From: Exiguobacterium chiriqhucha RW-2
GTDB lineage: Bacteria; Bacillota; Bacilli; Exiguobacteriales; Exiguobacteriaceae
Length of the DNA: 64,000 bases
Assembly (NCBI RefSeq): GCF_000416965.1
Contig: NZ_ATCL01000009.1
Location: 1-64,000, forward strand
Reading direction: 5' to 3'
The position numbers and the translations under genes are program-made. The notes under the pieces were generated by a model that was not told the origin of the DNA, did not search any database, and was given only the letters and a program-made list of their open reading frames with translations. Positions 36,258 to 44,902 of the stretch are shown here, in pieces. Position 1 is the first letter of the stretch. Each line of letters opens with the position of its first letter.

Positions 36258-36732
36258 GACGGAACGGTTTCGTCTCGACGGGCCGAACCCGCTCTGGCAG
36301 ATGTATCGGACGATTCGTTTCCTGCGCGTCTTCAAGAACACGACCGTCGTCTTGATTGGCCGCTACTTCCCATCCGTCAAAGCGAAACGCTGGTTGTACC
36401 GGACGTTACTCGGCATGGAAATCGGGGAGTATAGCGCGCTCGCCCTCATGGTGACACCGGACGTCATGTTCCCGGAGCGAATCTCGATCGGCCGTAATAC
36501 AGTCATCGGGTTCAATTCGACGATTCTCTGTCACGAGTACCTCGTCGACGAGTACCGGATCGGGGATGTCCGCATCGGGGACGAGGTGTTGATCGGGGCG
36601 AACGTGACGATCCTTCCTGGCGTCACGATCGGCGACCGGGCCGTCATCGGTGCCGGTGCCGTCGTGCATCGCGACGTCCTGCCCGGAGAGCGCGTCGTTG
36701 GCGCAAAGCTCCAAACCATCGACACAAAATAG
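36250..36732 (+). CDS. yvoF: YvoF-like left-handed beta-helix acyltransferase
   Basis: 160 residues. The C-terminal ~90 residues show hexapeptide repeats ([LIV]-G-x-x-x-x: ISIGRNTVIGFN, RIGDVRIGDEVLIGANVTILPGVTIGDRAVIGAGAVV) of trimeric LbH acyltransferases. The N-terminal ~60 residues are basic and helical. B. subtilis YvoF, at the same locus, is annotated as a putative O-acetyltransferase of unknown substrate. The start at 36250 overlaps ppaX by 8 bases and has GAGG nine bases upstream; a longer frame to 36220 is not supported. Confidence 0.85.
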   Translation: MRKTERFRLDGPNPLWQMYRTIRFLRVFKNTTVVLIGRYFPSVKAKRWLYRTLLGMEIGEYSALALMVTPDVMFPERISIGRNTVIGFNSTILCHEYLVDEYRIGDVRIGDEVLIGANVTILPGVTIGDRAVIGAGAVVHRDVLPGERVVGAKLQTIDTK

Positions 36733-36793
36733 ACACAATTTAGCGCGAAATCATTTTGAGGTCAAGACATGTTCGTCCTCATAAAATTACTAG

Positions 36794-36832
36794 AGCGGTA
36801 TCACTTTTTTTAAAGGGGATGCCGCTTTTTTG
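36794..36832 (+). terminator. Terminator of the hprK operon
   Basis: AGCGGTATC pairs with GATGCCGCT (one G-U pair) around a 15-base loop, followed by TTTTTT. Confidence 0.8.
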
Positions 36833-36948
36833 TGTCTGTGGGCGCTGACACGAAACCCTCATATTTTTGTCAAAAAGCATTTAGCGGACCTAGCAAAATA
36901 TATTCATTATAGAAGGAATATAGTCCCGATTTTTTTTAAGTTTTTCAG

Positions 36949-36977
36949 TTGCCCTCACTGATTGAGTGCGGTATTCT
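36949..36977 (+). promoter_or_regulatory. Putative promoter of the TPR gene
   Basis: TTGCCC, 17-base spacer, TATTCT, about 50 bases before the start. The ~300-base intergenic stretch 36733-37027 otherwise holds only the preceding terminator and AT-rich sequence. Confidence 0.5.
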
Positions 36978-37027
36978 TAACCCTGCAACTAAAAAAAGAT
37001 TTAGAGATGATGTGGAGGATTTAGAAT

Positions 37028-38500
37028 ATGGAAGCGAACTATGAAGCAGTAATGACGCTACCCGAACCAGAATCTCCGCTCGCCGCGGAGCTCCACTACT
37101 ATAGAGGTCGTCGTGCGTTACGTGAAGGTCGCCTAGATGAAGCGACTTTTTTCATGGCTGAAGCCACTGCCGCTGCAGCCCACCGCGTCGACTATCACAA
37201 ACAGTACGCTGAACTGTTATTTGAAGTAGGGGAGATCTACCACGCCAATGACGTGTGGAAACGGGTGCTTGAACTCGATGAAACGTCAACAGAGGCCTTA
37301 TATCACCTTGCGAGCAACTGCGCCTATATCTCTTTATATGAAGAAGCAGCGATGTATGCGAACCGATACCTCGAAGTCGAGGCACACGGACGCTACGCGG
37401 ACTCGGTCCAATCCCTGTTAGAACTGATTGAACTCGAACAAGAACTCGAAGATGACGAAGAAGACGAGCTAATCACGTGGCACACCGAGGCCCAACAGCA
37501 TATCGACAAAGGCCGCCTGTTCGCCGCCAAGTCGACGCTCGAACGGTTAATCGATCGCTATCCGCGCTTTTGGCCGGCGTTCAACAACTTGGCCGTCGTC
37601 AATTTCTATCTCGGCAACGATGACGCGGCTTTCGAGACGCTCGAGTACGTGCTCGATGAGAACCCGGGCAACTTGCATGCGCTCTTGAACACGATTCTGT
37701 TGTTGCATGAAGCCGGACAATCAGAGGCGGCGCTCCAACTGTCGGTCCCACTGACACGTGTCCGTCCGCTCCAGTTCGATTTACGCTACAAACTCGCCAC
37801 GACGCTCGCGCTCGTCGGTCAATACGACCGCGCGTACGAAGAACTCCGCCTGTTGAAAGAACGCGGATTCCGTGGGGATTCACTGTTCGGGCATTGGCTC
37901 AGCGTATCCGCCTACAAGACCGGGCGTCTTGAAGAAGCGGCTACCTATTTGAACAGTGACGAGTTGAAACAATTCGAAGAGAAGAGCCCGTACGACATCC
38001 GCGACAACCTCGAGTTCCGCTCGGCGCTCGTCCAAGGATTGCGCCAAGAAGAAGACGCGGCTCGAATCGAAATCATCCGAATCATCTCGAAGCTCGCCGA
38101 TGACGAGGCGTTCGAAGCGCTCGCGTTGACGAGCGGCATCACCGACAACGAGACGGTGCTTGCGTTCGCAGAGAAGTGCCGGGCCGAGATTTGCCAGGCC
38201 CCGTTCACAGGCGATGTCCGCATCGCTCGGGCATATGACGCGCTCTTGCTTGCCGAGACGGAAGTGTCGGAAGCAGAACAGATGAGCCTCGACGGCGACT
38301 TTTATGAACGGTTCGCGCTCTTGCTGCTCGCCGGTGCATCATTCGAGGACACAACGGCATCGGCCGCTGCCCTCGTCTGGATGTTCTATGCGAAACGGGA
38401 CGCTCTCGTCCTCGACGACTGTGCCGATGCGTTCGGTATCGATGTCGCGACGCTCACGGAGACGATCCGTTCGTTCAAACAAACACTCGAACAAGCATAA
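37028..38500 (+). CDS. Tetratricopeptide repeat protein (YvcD-like)
   Basis: 490 residues, no signal peptide or membrane segment, so cytoplasmic. TPR units are visible: YYRGRRALREGRLDEATFFMAEA, YKQYAELLFEVGEIYHANDVWKRVLELD, FWPAFNNLAVVNFYLGNDDAAFETLEYVLDENPGN, FDLRYKLATTLALVGQYDRAYEELRLLKERG. TPRs mediate protein contacts; no enzymatic domain is seen. In B. subtilis a TPR protein (yvcD) also precedes trxB, suggesting orthology. GGAGG before the ATG. Confidence 0.85.
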   Translation: MEANYEAVMTLPEPESPLAAELHYYRGRRALREGRLDEATFFMAEATAAAAHRVDYHKQYAELLFEVGEIYHANDVWKRVLELDETSTEALYHLASNCAYISLYEEAAMYANRYLEVEAHGRYADSVQSLLELIELEQELEDDEEDELITWHTEAQQHIDKGRLFAAKSTLERLIDRYPRFWPAFNNLAVVNFYLGNDDAAFETLEYVLDENPGNLHALLNTILLLHEAGQSEAALQLSVPLTRVRPLQFDLRYKLATTLALVGQYDRAYEELRLLKERGFRGDSLFGHWLSVSAYKTGRLEEAATYLNSDELKQFEEKSPYDIRDNLEFRSALVQGLRQEEDAARIEIIRIISKLADDEAFEALALTSGITDNETVLAFAEKCRAEICQAPFTGDVRIARAYDALLLAETEVSEAEQMSLDGDFYERFALLLLAGASFEDTTASAAALVWMFYAKRDALVLDDCADAFGIDVATLTETIRSFKQTLEQA

Positions 38501-38535
38501 AGATAGACGATACCTCCCTAGGTTTCTTATACTGA

Positions 38536-39522
<987 letters not shown>

Positions 39523-39530
39523 CTAGAGAC

Positions 39531-39570
39531 AGAAGGGATTGCGGGCGACCGCAATCCCTTCTCTTTTTTT
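39531..39570 (+). terminator. Terminator of trxB
   Basis: A perfect 14-bp stem AGAAGGGATTGCGG/CCGCAATCCCTTCT, followed by CTTTTTTT. Confidence 0.95.
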
Positions 39571-39647
39571 CAGGCGTTCGTTATACTAAAGACAGAAGAG
39601 AGCTACACACACGGCTCGGTTGTCAATTTTAAGGGGGCGTCAGTGAC

Positions 39648-40520
39648 ATGGAAGACTTTAAAGGATTAGAAGAATTGATTATCATCAGCGGGATGAGCGG
39701 GGCCGGGAAATCGGTCGCGATGAACAGCTTTGAGGACCTCGGCTATTTTTGCGTCGATAACTTGCCGCCGGTGCTATTGCCGCAATTGATTGACGTCATC
39801 AGCTCGGTCCGACCGAAAATTGCTGTCGCGATCGATACGCGCACGCGTGACTTCATCGACAGCCTGTTCATCGTCATCGACGACTTGGAACAGAAGAACG
39901 TGCACCCGCACTTACTCTATCTCGACACACGGGACGAAGTGCTCGTGCGCCGCTATAAAGAGACGCGCCGGTCGCATCCGCTCGCCCCGGAAGACGCACC
40001 GCTCGTCGGCATCGGTCTCGAGCGCTCGTTACTCGAAGGCTTCCGTGACCGGGCCCATACGCTCTATGACACGACCGACTTGAAGCCACAGATGCTCAAA
40101 GACCGCATCCTGCTCCAATTCAACGAGGAACGGATTCCGTTCACGGTCAACTTCATGTCGTTCGGGTTCAAGCACGGCGTCCCGCTCGATATCGATTTGT
40201 TGTTCGACGTCCGCTTCATCACGAACCCGTTCTATATCCCGGAGCTCCGTCCGCTCACCGGACAGACGGAAGAAGTCCAGAATTACGTCATGTCGCACCC
40301 CGAGGCGCGGGCGTTCTATAAGAAACTGATCGACATGCTCGAATTTCTGTTACCGCAGTACAAGCGCGAAGGGAAGACGCAAGTCGTCGTCGCCTTCGGC
40401 TGTACGGGCGGGAAGCACCGTTCGATCACGTTCGCCGAGAAAGTGTCGGCCCATTTCGCCGAGCGCTATAACGTCAAGACCGTCCATCGCGACCTCGCGC
40501 ATGCGACGAAGGAGAAGTGA
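39648..40520 (+). CDS. rapZ: RapZ/YvcJ nucleotide-binding protein
   Basis: 290 residues. P-loop [27 protein letters not shown] at the N-terminus and the C-terminal [16 protein letters not shown] motif define the RapZ family. In E. coli it is an RNA-binding adaptor controlling GlmZ; in B. subtilis YvcJ has nucleotide-hydrolysing activity and affects competence, and a comK-like gene is present in this genome. AAGGGGG ten bases upstream. The next gene, yvcK, starts one base after the stop. Confidence 0.95.
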   Translation: MEDFKGLEELIIISGMSGAGKSVAMNSFEDLGYFCVDNLPPVLLPQLIDVISSVRPKIAVAIDTRTRDFIDSLFIVIDDLEQKNVHPHLLYLDTRDEVLVRRYKETRRSHPLAPEDAPLVGIGLERSLLEGFRDRAHTLYDTTDLKPQMLKDRILLQFNEERIPFTVNFMSFGFKHGVPLDIDLLFDVRFITNPFYIPELRPLTGQTEEVQNYVMSHPEARAFYKKLIDMLEFLLPQYKREGKTQVVVAFGCTGGKHRSITFAEKVSAHFAERYNVKTVHRDLAHATKEK

Positions 40521-40521
40521 G

Positions 40522-41517
40522 ATGAGACGCGAAAGGAAAGTTGTGGCCATCGGTGGCGGTACGGGCCTCTCGACGCTCGTACGGGGCTTGAAGCACTATC
40601 CGCTCGACATCACGGCCATCGTCACGGTCGGGGACGATGGGGGCAGCTCGGGACGTCTCCGTGACGAGTTCCACATGTTACCGCCGGGCGATATCCGGAA
40701 CGTCATCCTCGCCTTATCCGAGGTCGAGCCGCTCATGGACAAGATTCTGCAATATCGGTTCGACAGTGGTTTTGGGCTCGAAGGCCACTCGCTCGGCAAC
40801 CTCATGCTGACGGCGGCGACGCATATCTGTGAAGGCTCGTTCGTCAAGGCGGTCGACGTCTTGTCCCAGCTGTTGAACGCCCAGGGCAAGGTGCTCCCGG
40901 TGACGGAGACGCTCATGACGCTCGCGGCCGAGTTCGAGGACGGGACGATTGTCAAAGGCGAATCGAAAATCCCGCTCGTCGAAAAACCGATCAAGCGCCT
41001 ATTTTTGCTCGAAGAAGGCATCAAGCCGGCGGCCGGTGTCGTCGAGGCGATCGAGGACGCGGATTTGATTGTGCTTGGACCAGGGAGCTTATATACGAGC
41101 ATCATCCCGAACCTGTTGATTCCGGAAGTGCGCGACGCCATCGTCCGCTCCGGGAAGCCGGTCGTCTATATTTGCAACGTCATGACGCAGCCGGGCGAGA
41201 CGAAAGGGTACGACGCGATGAAGCATTTGAAATCGATTGAGGCGTATCTCGGCAAGTCGACGGTCGACACGATTGTCGTCAATAACGAGCCGATCGAGGA
41301 CATCTATTTAGAGCGTTACCTCGAGGACGGCTCGGAAGAGGTCCGGTTCGATCGCAAGAAGCTTCGGAACTATGGCACGAACGTGCTCGCCGGTGACATC
41401 GTCGACTATAATCGCGATTACATCCGCCACGACTCGGACGCCATCGCCGGCCTCGTCATGCAGCGCGTGCTGCGCATCAAGAAACCACGCTCGTTTCAAG
41501 AGCTCGAGCTGAAATAA
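40522..41517 (+). CDS. yvcK: YvcK/CofD-like (GlmR) protein
   Basis: 331 residues. N-terminal dinucleotide-type motif VVAIGGGTGLSTLVRGLK, TVGDDGGSSGRLRDEF, and PPGDIRNVILALS mark the YvcK (GlmR) branch of the CofD-like family. In B. subtilis it binds UDP-GlcNAc and stimulates GlmS, directing carbon to peptidoglycan, mainly needed on gluconeogenic carbon. Start 40522 chosen for AAGGAG spacing. Between rapZ and whiA in the standard order. Confidence 0.95.
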   Translation: MRRERKVVAIGGGTGLSTLVRGLKHYPLDITAIVTVGDDGGSSGRLRDEFHMLPPGDIRNVILALSEVEPLMDKILQYRFDSGFGLEGHSLGNLMLTAATHICEGSFVKAVDVLSQLLNAQGKVLPVTETLMTLAAEFEDGTIVKGESKIPLVEKPIKRLFLLEEGIKPAAGVVEAIEDADLIVLGPGSLYTSIIPNLLIPEVRDAIVRSGKPVVYICNVMTQPGETKGYDAMKHLKSIEAYLGKSTVDTIVVNNEPIEDIYLERYLEDGSEEVRFDRKKLRNYGTNVLAGDIVDYNRDYIRHDSDAIAGLVMQRVLRIKKPRSFQELELK

Positions 41518-41548
41518 GTTGTGATTGAACAGAAAGGAGGGGACTGAC

Positions 41549-42502
41549 ATGAGCTTTGCCTCTGACGTCAAAAAAGAACTGACGCAACTCGTTGTGACCG
41601 ATGCCGAGGCGAAAGCGGAACTGTCCGCGCTCGTCCGGATGAACGGGGTCATCTCGCTCGCCTTAGGGCGGGGGATGACGCTCGACGTCTCGACCGAGAA
41701 CGCCGCCATCGCACGCCGAATCTATTCCCTCATGAAACGGCTGTACGACCATCATCTCGATTTGTTCGTACGGAAGAAAATGCGGTTGAAGAAGAACAAC
41801 GTCTATATCGTCCGTGTCGCCCAACGCGCCGAGACGATGTTGAAGGACCTCGAGATTCTCGGGGAGAATTACGAGATGATTCGGACGCTCAACTCGGATA
41901 TGACACGCGACGAGAACCTCGCCCGGGCGTATTTGCGCGGGGCGTTCCTCGCCGGCGGATCGATTAACCATCCGAAGACGTCATCGTATCACCTCGAGGT
42001 ATATAGCTTGTACGAGAACCATAACCAGGCGCTCCGGGACCTCGCCAACCGCTTCGGCTTGAACGCGAAGACGCTCGAGCGGAAGAAAGGTCATATCCTC
42101 TACATCAAAGAGAGCGAGAAAATCTCGGACTTCCTGAAACTCGTCGGCGCCACGCGCGGTATGCTCGACTTCGAGGACGCGCGCATCATCAAGGACATGC
42201 GCAACTCGGTCAACCGGCTCGTCAACTGTGAGACGGCGAACTTGAACAAGACCGTCGGTGCGGCGCTCCGCCAAGTCGAGAACATCAAGTTCCTCGAGCG
42301 CACGGTCGGGCTTGAGATTTTACCGGTCAAACTCCGAGAAATCGCTGAACTCCGGGTCACCCATCAAGACGTCTCGCTTCAAGAACTCGGCGAGATGCTC
42401 GAGACGGGACCAATCTCGAAGTCAGGAATCAACCACCGGCTCCGTAAAATCGACCAGATCGCGGACAAGGTGCGCAACGGTGAAGAAATCAGCTCATCGT
42501 GA
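41549..42502 (+). CDS. whiA: DNA-binding regulator WhiA
   Basis: 317 residues. The N-terminal degenerate LAGLIDADG homing-endonuclease fold ([25 protein letters not shown]) is followed by a C-terminal helix-turn-helix ([26 protein letters not shown]). WhiA affects division and chromosome segregation in B. subtilis. AAAGGAGG gives the start; the 19 bases ending at the ATG are repeated exactly before the glutaredoxin-like gene at 46047. In B. subtilis crh follows; it does not here. Confidence 0.96.
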   Translation: MSFASDVKKELTQLVVTDAEAKAELSALVRMNGVISLALGRGMTLDVSTENAAIARRIYSLMKRLYDHHLDLFVRKKMRLKKNNVYIVRVAQRAETMLKDLEILGENYEMIRTLNSDMTRDENLARAYLRGAFLAGGSINHPKTSSYHLEVYSLYENHNQALRDLANRFGLNAKTLERKKGHILYIKESEKISDFLKLVGATRGMLDFEDARIIKDMRNSVNRLVNCETANLNKTVGAALRQVENIKFLERTVGLEILPVKLREIAELRVTHQDVSLQELGEMLETGPISKSGINHRLRKIDQIADKVRNGEEISSS

Positions 42503-42508
42503 CGTTGG

Positions 42509-42537
42509 TTGCGCCAAAACCATTCTTCCTATATAAT
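42509..42537 (+). promoter_or_regulatory. Promoter of the ribbon-helix-helix gene
   Basis: TTGCGC, 17-base spacer and a perfect TATAAT, about 50 bases before the start. Confidence 0.6.
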
Positions 42538-42589
42538 TAGCAATTGTGTATAGGACTTTAGAAATGTAACTTAAAGGAGCTTCATGATT

Positions 42590-42826
42590 ATGTCGAATGC
42601 AAAGAAAAGAATCTCGCTCACGATTGACGCTGACTTAGACCAGGTCATCACGGAGCGTGCGAAACAAATCGGGATCCCGAAAAGTGCCCTCGTCACGTTC
42701 GCGACAAGCCTCTTCCTCAACCAATTGCGGGCCGAAGAAGTATTGTCAGGCGACACGAATGCCATCTATCAGGTCATCCGTAAAGACTATGAACTGCTCA
42801 CGAGCGTTGATAACTTAGACAAATAA
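42590..42826 (+). CDS. Ribbon-helix-helix DNA-binding protein
   Basis: 78 residues. KKRISLTIDADLDQVITERAKQIGIPKSALVTFATSLFLNQL has the beta-strand, helix and [KR]-S-[AE]-L second helix of RHH (CopG/MetJ-type) DNA-binding proteins; the remaining C-terminal ~30 residues are of unknown role. Such proteins are often antitoxins, but no toxin gene is adjacent: it has its own promoter and terminator. It occupies the position where crh lies in B. subtilis. The start at 42590 has AAAGGAG ten bases upstream; ATG 42584 is an alternative. Confidence 0.8.
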   Translation: MSNAKKRISLTIDADLDQVITERAKQIGIPKSALVTFATSLFLNQLRAEEVLSGDTNAIYQVIRKDYELLTSVDNLDK

Positions 42827-42831
42827 TTGCG

Positions 42832-42858
42832 AAAGGCTGACTCCGGTCAGCCTTTTTT
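42832..42858 (+). terminator. Terminator of the RHH gene
   Basis: AAAGGCTGAC pairs perfectly with GTCAGCCTTT around TCCG, followed by TTT. Confidence 0.9.
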
Positions 42859-42921
42859 GGTTGCATCCGGCCCTGAAATTTGAAATAGTGGTTGTATTGA
42901 ATTCGAATGGAGGTCGTTCCA

Positions 42922-43437
42922 ATGGGGCAAATCTTGCTCATCCTAGTATTACAACTCGTCTATGTACCGGTGCTGACGCTTCGTACCATCATGCTCGTCA
43001 AAGGAAAAACGATGATTGCGGGGCTGTTCGGTACGCTTGAGACGCTTATCTATATCTTCGCGCTCGGCATCGTGTTCCAAGATTTGACGACACTCGGGAT
43101 GATCGTCTATGCGGTCGGCTTCGGACTTGGGATTCTCGTCGGCGGTTACGTCGAGCGGAAACTTGCGATCGGCTACAATATGATTCAAGTCCACACACAA
43201 GAGTTCCCGGCCGAGCTCATCCAGAAGATGCGCGACAGCGGCTACGGGGTGACACACTACCAAGGGCAGGGACGTGACGGCATCCGCTATCGTCTCGATG
43301 TCTTGGCAGCGCGGACACGGATGAAAGATTTGCGCCAGATGGTCGAGGAGTATGAACCGAAGGCGTTTCTCGTCGCTTTCGATCCAATCGACTTTAAAGG
43401 CGGCTATATGATGAAAGGGCTCCGACGCCCGAAATGA
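42922..43437 (+). CDS. UPF0316/DUF2179 membrane protein (YebE-like)
   Basis: 171 residues with three transmembrane helices (~4-22, ~34-54, ~60-82), then a cytoplasmic DUF2179-like domain (~95-170; MIQVHTQEFPAELIQKMRDSGYGVTHYQGQGRDGIRYRLDVLAART). Length and layout match the UPF0316 family (B. subtilis YebE). Function is unknown. GGAGGTC eight bases upstream fixes the start at 42922. It has its own terminator. Confidence 0.85.
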   Translation: MGQILLILVLQLVYVPVLTLRTIMLVKGKTMIAGLFGTLETLIYIFALGIVFQDLTTLGMIVYAVGFGLGILVGGYVERKLAIGYNMIQVHTQEFPAELIQKMRDSGYGVTHYQGQGRDGIRYRLDVLAARTRMKDLRQMVEEYEPKAFLVAFDPIDFKGGYMMKGLRRPK

Positions 43438-43442
43438 ACAGG

Positions 43443-43471
43443 ACGACTCACGAAAGTGGGTCGTTTTTTTC
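43443..43471 (+). terminator. Terminator of the UPF0316 gene
   Basis: ACGACTCAC pairs with GTGGGTCGT around GAAA, followed by TTTTTT. Confidence 0.88.
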
Positions 43472-43509
43472 GTAGGACGGGGAATAGACGTACAAAGGGG
43501 ATGAGCGGG

Positions 43510-43941
43510 TTGAGACGAAAAGGATTATGGATTGTTGTGATTGGGTTGCTCGTGGTCGGCGGGGCGTTGTACGCCACCTCGTTTTGGAACTCGGAGTCGT
43601 CACTGAAACCACCGCTCCCGACGGTCCGGGTCGGAACCGTGACTGCGGAAGTGAAACAGTCGACATTCTGTTGGTCGGACGGGGGAGAGGCTGTATGCGA
43701 GGACCACGCTCTGCCGGAGGCGGATGACCTGCAGCTCGTGCCGGTCGAAGCGGGTGCCGAGATTGATGTCGAGTTCCACGCCGAGCCGTCGAACGCCTCG
43801 TTCCATCAACTCGTCGATGGGGAACTTGTCCCGGCTGAACCGGTCGTGCCAGACGAGCCGGGCGTCTATGTATTCGAGACGGGCGGGGATTGGCCGCAAG
43901 GCGATAGCCGCTATGTGTTCGGGGTCGAGGTCAAAGAGTAA
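43510..43941 (+). CDS. Membrane-anchored extracytoplasmic protein of unknown function
   Basis: 143 residues: a basic N-terminus, one transmembrane helix (~5-23; WIVVIGLLVVGGALYA), then an exported acidic domain (~30-143) with two cysteines (STFCWSDGGEAVCED) that could form a disulfide, and strands such as GVYVFETGGDWPQGDSRYVFGVEV. The fold resembles Ig-like lipoprotein domains of Bacillales, but I do not recognise it. TTG at 43510 is chosen because AAAGGGG (43494-43500) is nine bases upstream; ATG 43501 touches the ribosome site. Confidence 0.7.
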   Translation: MRRKGLWIVVIGLLVVGGALYATSFWNSESSLKPPLPTVRVGTVTAEVKQSTFCWSDGGEAVCEDHALPEADDLQLVPVEAGAEIDVEFHAEPSNASFHQLVDGELVPAEPVVPDEPGVYVFETGGDWPQGDSRYVFGVEVKE

Positions 43942-43943
43942 AC

Positions 43944-43975
43944 AAAAACCCCATTCTCCGAGGAGAATGGGGTTG
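43944..43975. terminator. Bidirectional terminator between 43510 gene and clpP
   Basis: AACCCCATTCTCC pairs perfectly with GGAGAATGGGGTT. The T run on the minus strand makes it the clpP terminator. Confidence 0.9.
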
Positions 43976-43980
43976 CGTCA

Positions 43981-44556
43981 TTAACGCGTCATGACTTTGT
44001 CGATGAGACCGTAGTCTTTCGCTTGTTCAGCTGACATGAAGTAGTCGCGCTCTGTGTCGCGCTCGATGACTTCAAGCGGCTGACCTGTGTTATCGGCCAT
44101 GATTTGGTTCAATTTCTCACGCATCTTGATGATGCGTTCGGCATGGATTTTGATATCCGATGCTTGACCTTGCGTACCGCCGAGCGGTTGGTGAATCATG
44201 ATCTCTGCGTTCGGAAGCGCGAAGCGTTTGCCTTGTTCACCGGCTTGGAGCAAGAAGGCACCCATCGATGCGGCCATTCCGATACAAATCGTCGACACGT
44301 TCGGCTTGATGAAGTTCATCGTGTCATAAATCGCCATTCCGGAAGTGATCGAACCACCCGGGCTGTTGATGTAAAGTGAGATGTCCTTATCTGGGTCCTC
44401 GGCTGCAAGGAAGAGAAGCTGGGCGACAATCGAGTTGGCGACGTTGTCGTCGATTGCACTTCCGAGCAAGATGATGCGGTCCTTGAGCAAGCGTGAGTAA
44501 ATATCGTACGCGCGTTCCCCGCGACCTGTTTGTTCGATAACTGTTGGAATTAACAT
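43981..44556 (-). CDS. clpP: ATP-dependent Clp protease proteolytic subunit
   Basis: 191 residues. ClpP forms a barrel of two heptameric rings that degrades proteins fed by ClpX or ClpC. Catalytic serine in [11 protein letters not shown] (~98), histidine in IMIHQPLGG (~123) and aspartate in the C-terminal part are present. AAAGGAGG supports ATG 44556. It has its own promoter with a CtsR-like box, expected for heat-shock and protein-quality control genes of Firmicutes. Confidence 0.97.
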   Translation of the reverse strand: MLIPTVIEQTGRGERAYDIYSRLLKDRIILLGSAIDDNVANSIVAQLLFLAAEDPDKDISLYINSPGGSITSGMAIYDTMNFIKPNVSTICIGMAASMGAFLLQAGEQGKRFALPNAEIMIHQPLGGTQGQASDIKIHAERIIKMREKLNQIMADNTGQPLEVIERDTERDYFMSAEQAKDYGLIDKVMTR

Positions 44557-44589
44557 TGAATCTGCCTCCTTTATGTAGGTTGTAAACAT

Positions 44590-44618
44590 ATCATACCGCT
44601 ATAGTCAATGTTGGTCAA
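44590..44618 (-). promoter_or_regulatory. Sigma-A promoter of clpP
   Basis: On the minus strand TTGACC (44618-44613), 17-base spacer, TATGAT (44595-44590), 34 bases before the start. Confidence 0.75.
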
Positions 44619-44619
44619 A
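44603..44619. promoter_or_regulatory. CtsR operator of clpP
   Basis: AGTCAAT-GTT-GGTCAAA matches the CtsR heptad direct repeat [AG]GTCAAA-NAN-[AG]GTCAAA with two mismatches. It overlaps the clpP -35. Confidence 0.65.
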
Positions 44620-44670
44620 CGATAGTCATCGTTTTTGACCTATTCCACGGTTTGACGATTCTAAAACGAC

Positions 44671-44701
44671 AAAAGAGGCCAGGCATATGCCTGACCTCTT
44701 G
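44671..44701 (-). terminator. Terminator of tRNA-Arg
   Basis: On the minus strand AAGAGGTCAGGCAT pairs with ATGCCTGGCCTCTT, followed by TTG. Confidence 0.8.
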
Positions 44702-44707
44702 CTGTGA

Positions 44708-44780
44708 TACACCCGGAGAGATTCGAACTCCCGACACCTGGCACCGGAAACCAGTGCTCTATCCCCTGAGCTACGGGTGC
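44708..44780 (-). tRNA. trnR: tRNA-Arg (anticodon CCG)
   Basis: A complete cloverleaf of 73 bases: acceptor GCACCCG/CGGGTGT, D arm GCTC/GAGC, anticodon arm CTGGT-TTCCGGT-GCCAG with anticodon CCG, T arm GGGAG-TTCGAAT-CTCTC. The first acceptor pair is G-U. CCA is not encoded. It reads the arginine codon CGG. It is a single tRNA gene with its own promoter and terminator. Confidence 0.95.
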
Positions 44781-44799
44781 ATGTTCTCTGACACGATTT

Positions 44800-44828
44800 A
44801 TTATACATTTGTTTTTTTAAAAAAGCAA
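44800..44828 (-). promoter_or_regulatory. Promoter of tRNA-Arg
   Basis: On the minus strand TTGCTT (44828-44823), 17-base A/T-rich spacer and a perfect TATAAT (44805-44800), 20 bases before the tRNA. Confidence 0.8.
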
Positions 44829-44833
44829 TCCTG

Positions 44834-44879
44834 TTCGGCTCACTTTTTTTGAGCGCGATTTCCCGCTGTTCGATACAAT
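44834..44879 (+). promoter_or_regulatory. Promoter region of sigL
   Basis: TTCGGCTCACTTT, TTGAGC (44849-44854), 19-base spacer and TACAAT (44874-44879). The arrangement closely parallels the hprK promoter. Confidence 0.5.
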
Positions 44880-44902
44880 AGGAAGCGAGAGGGGTGTGAC
44901 CG

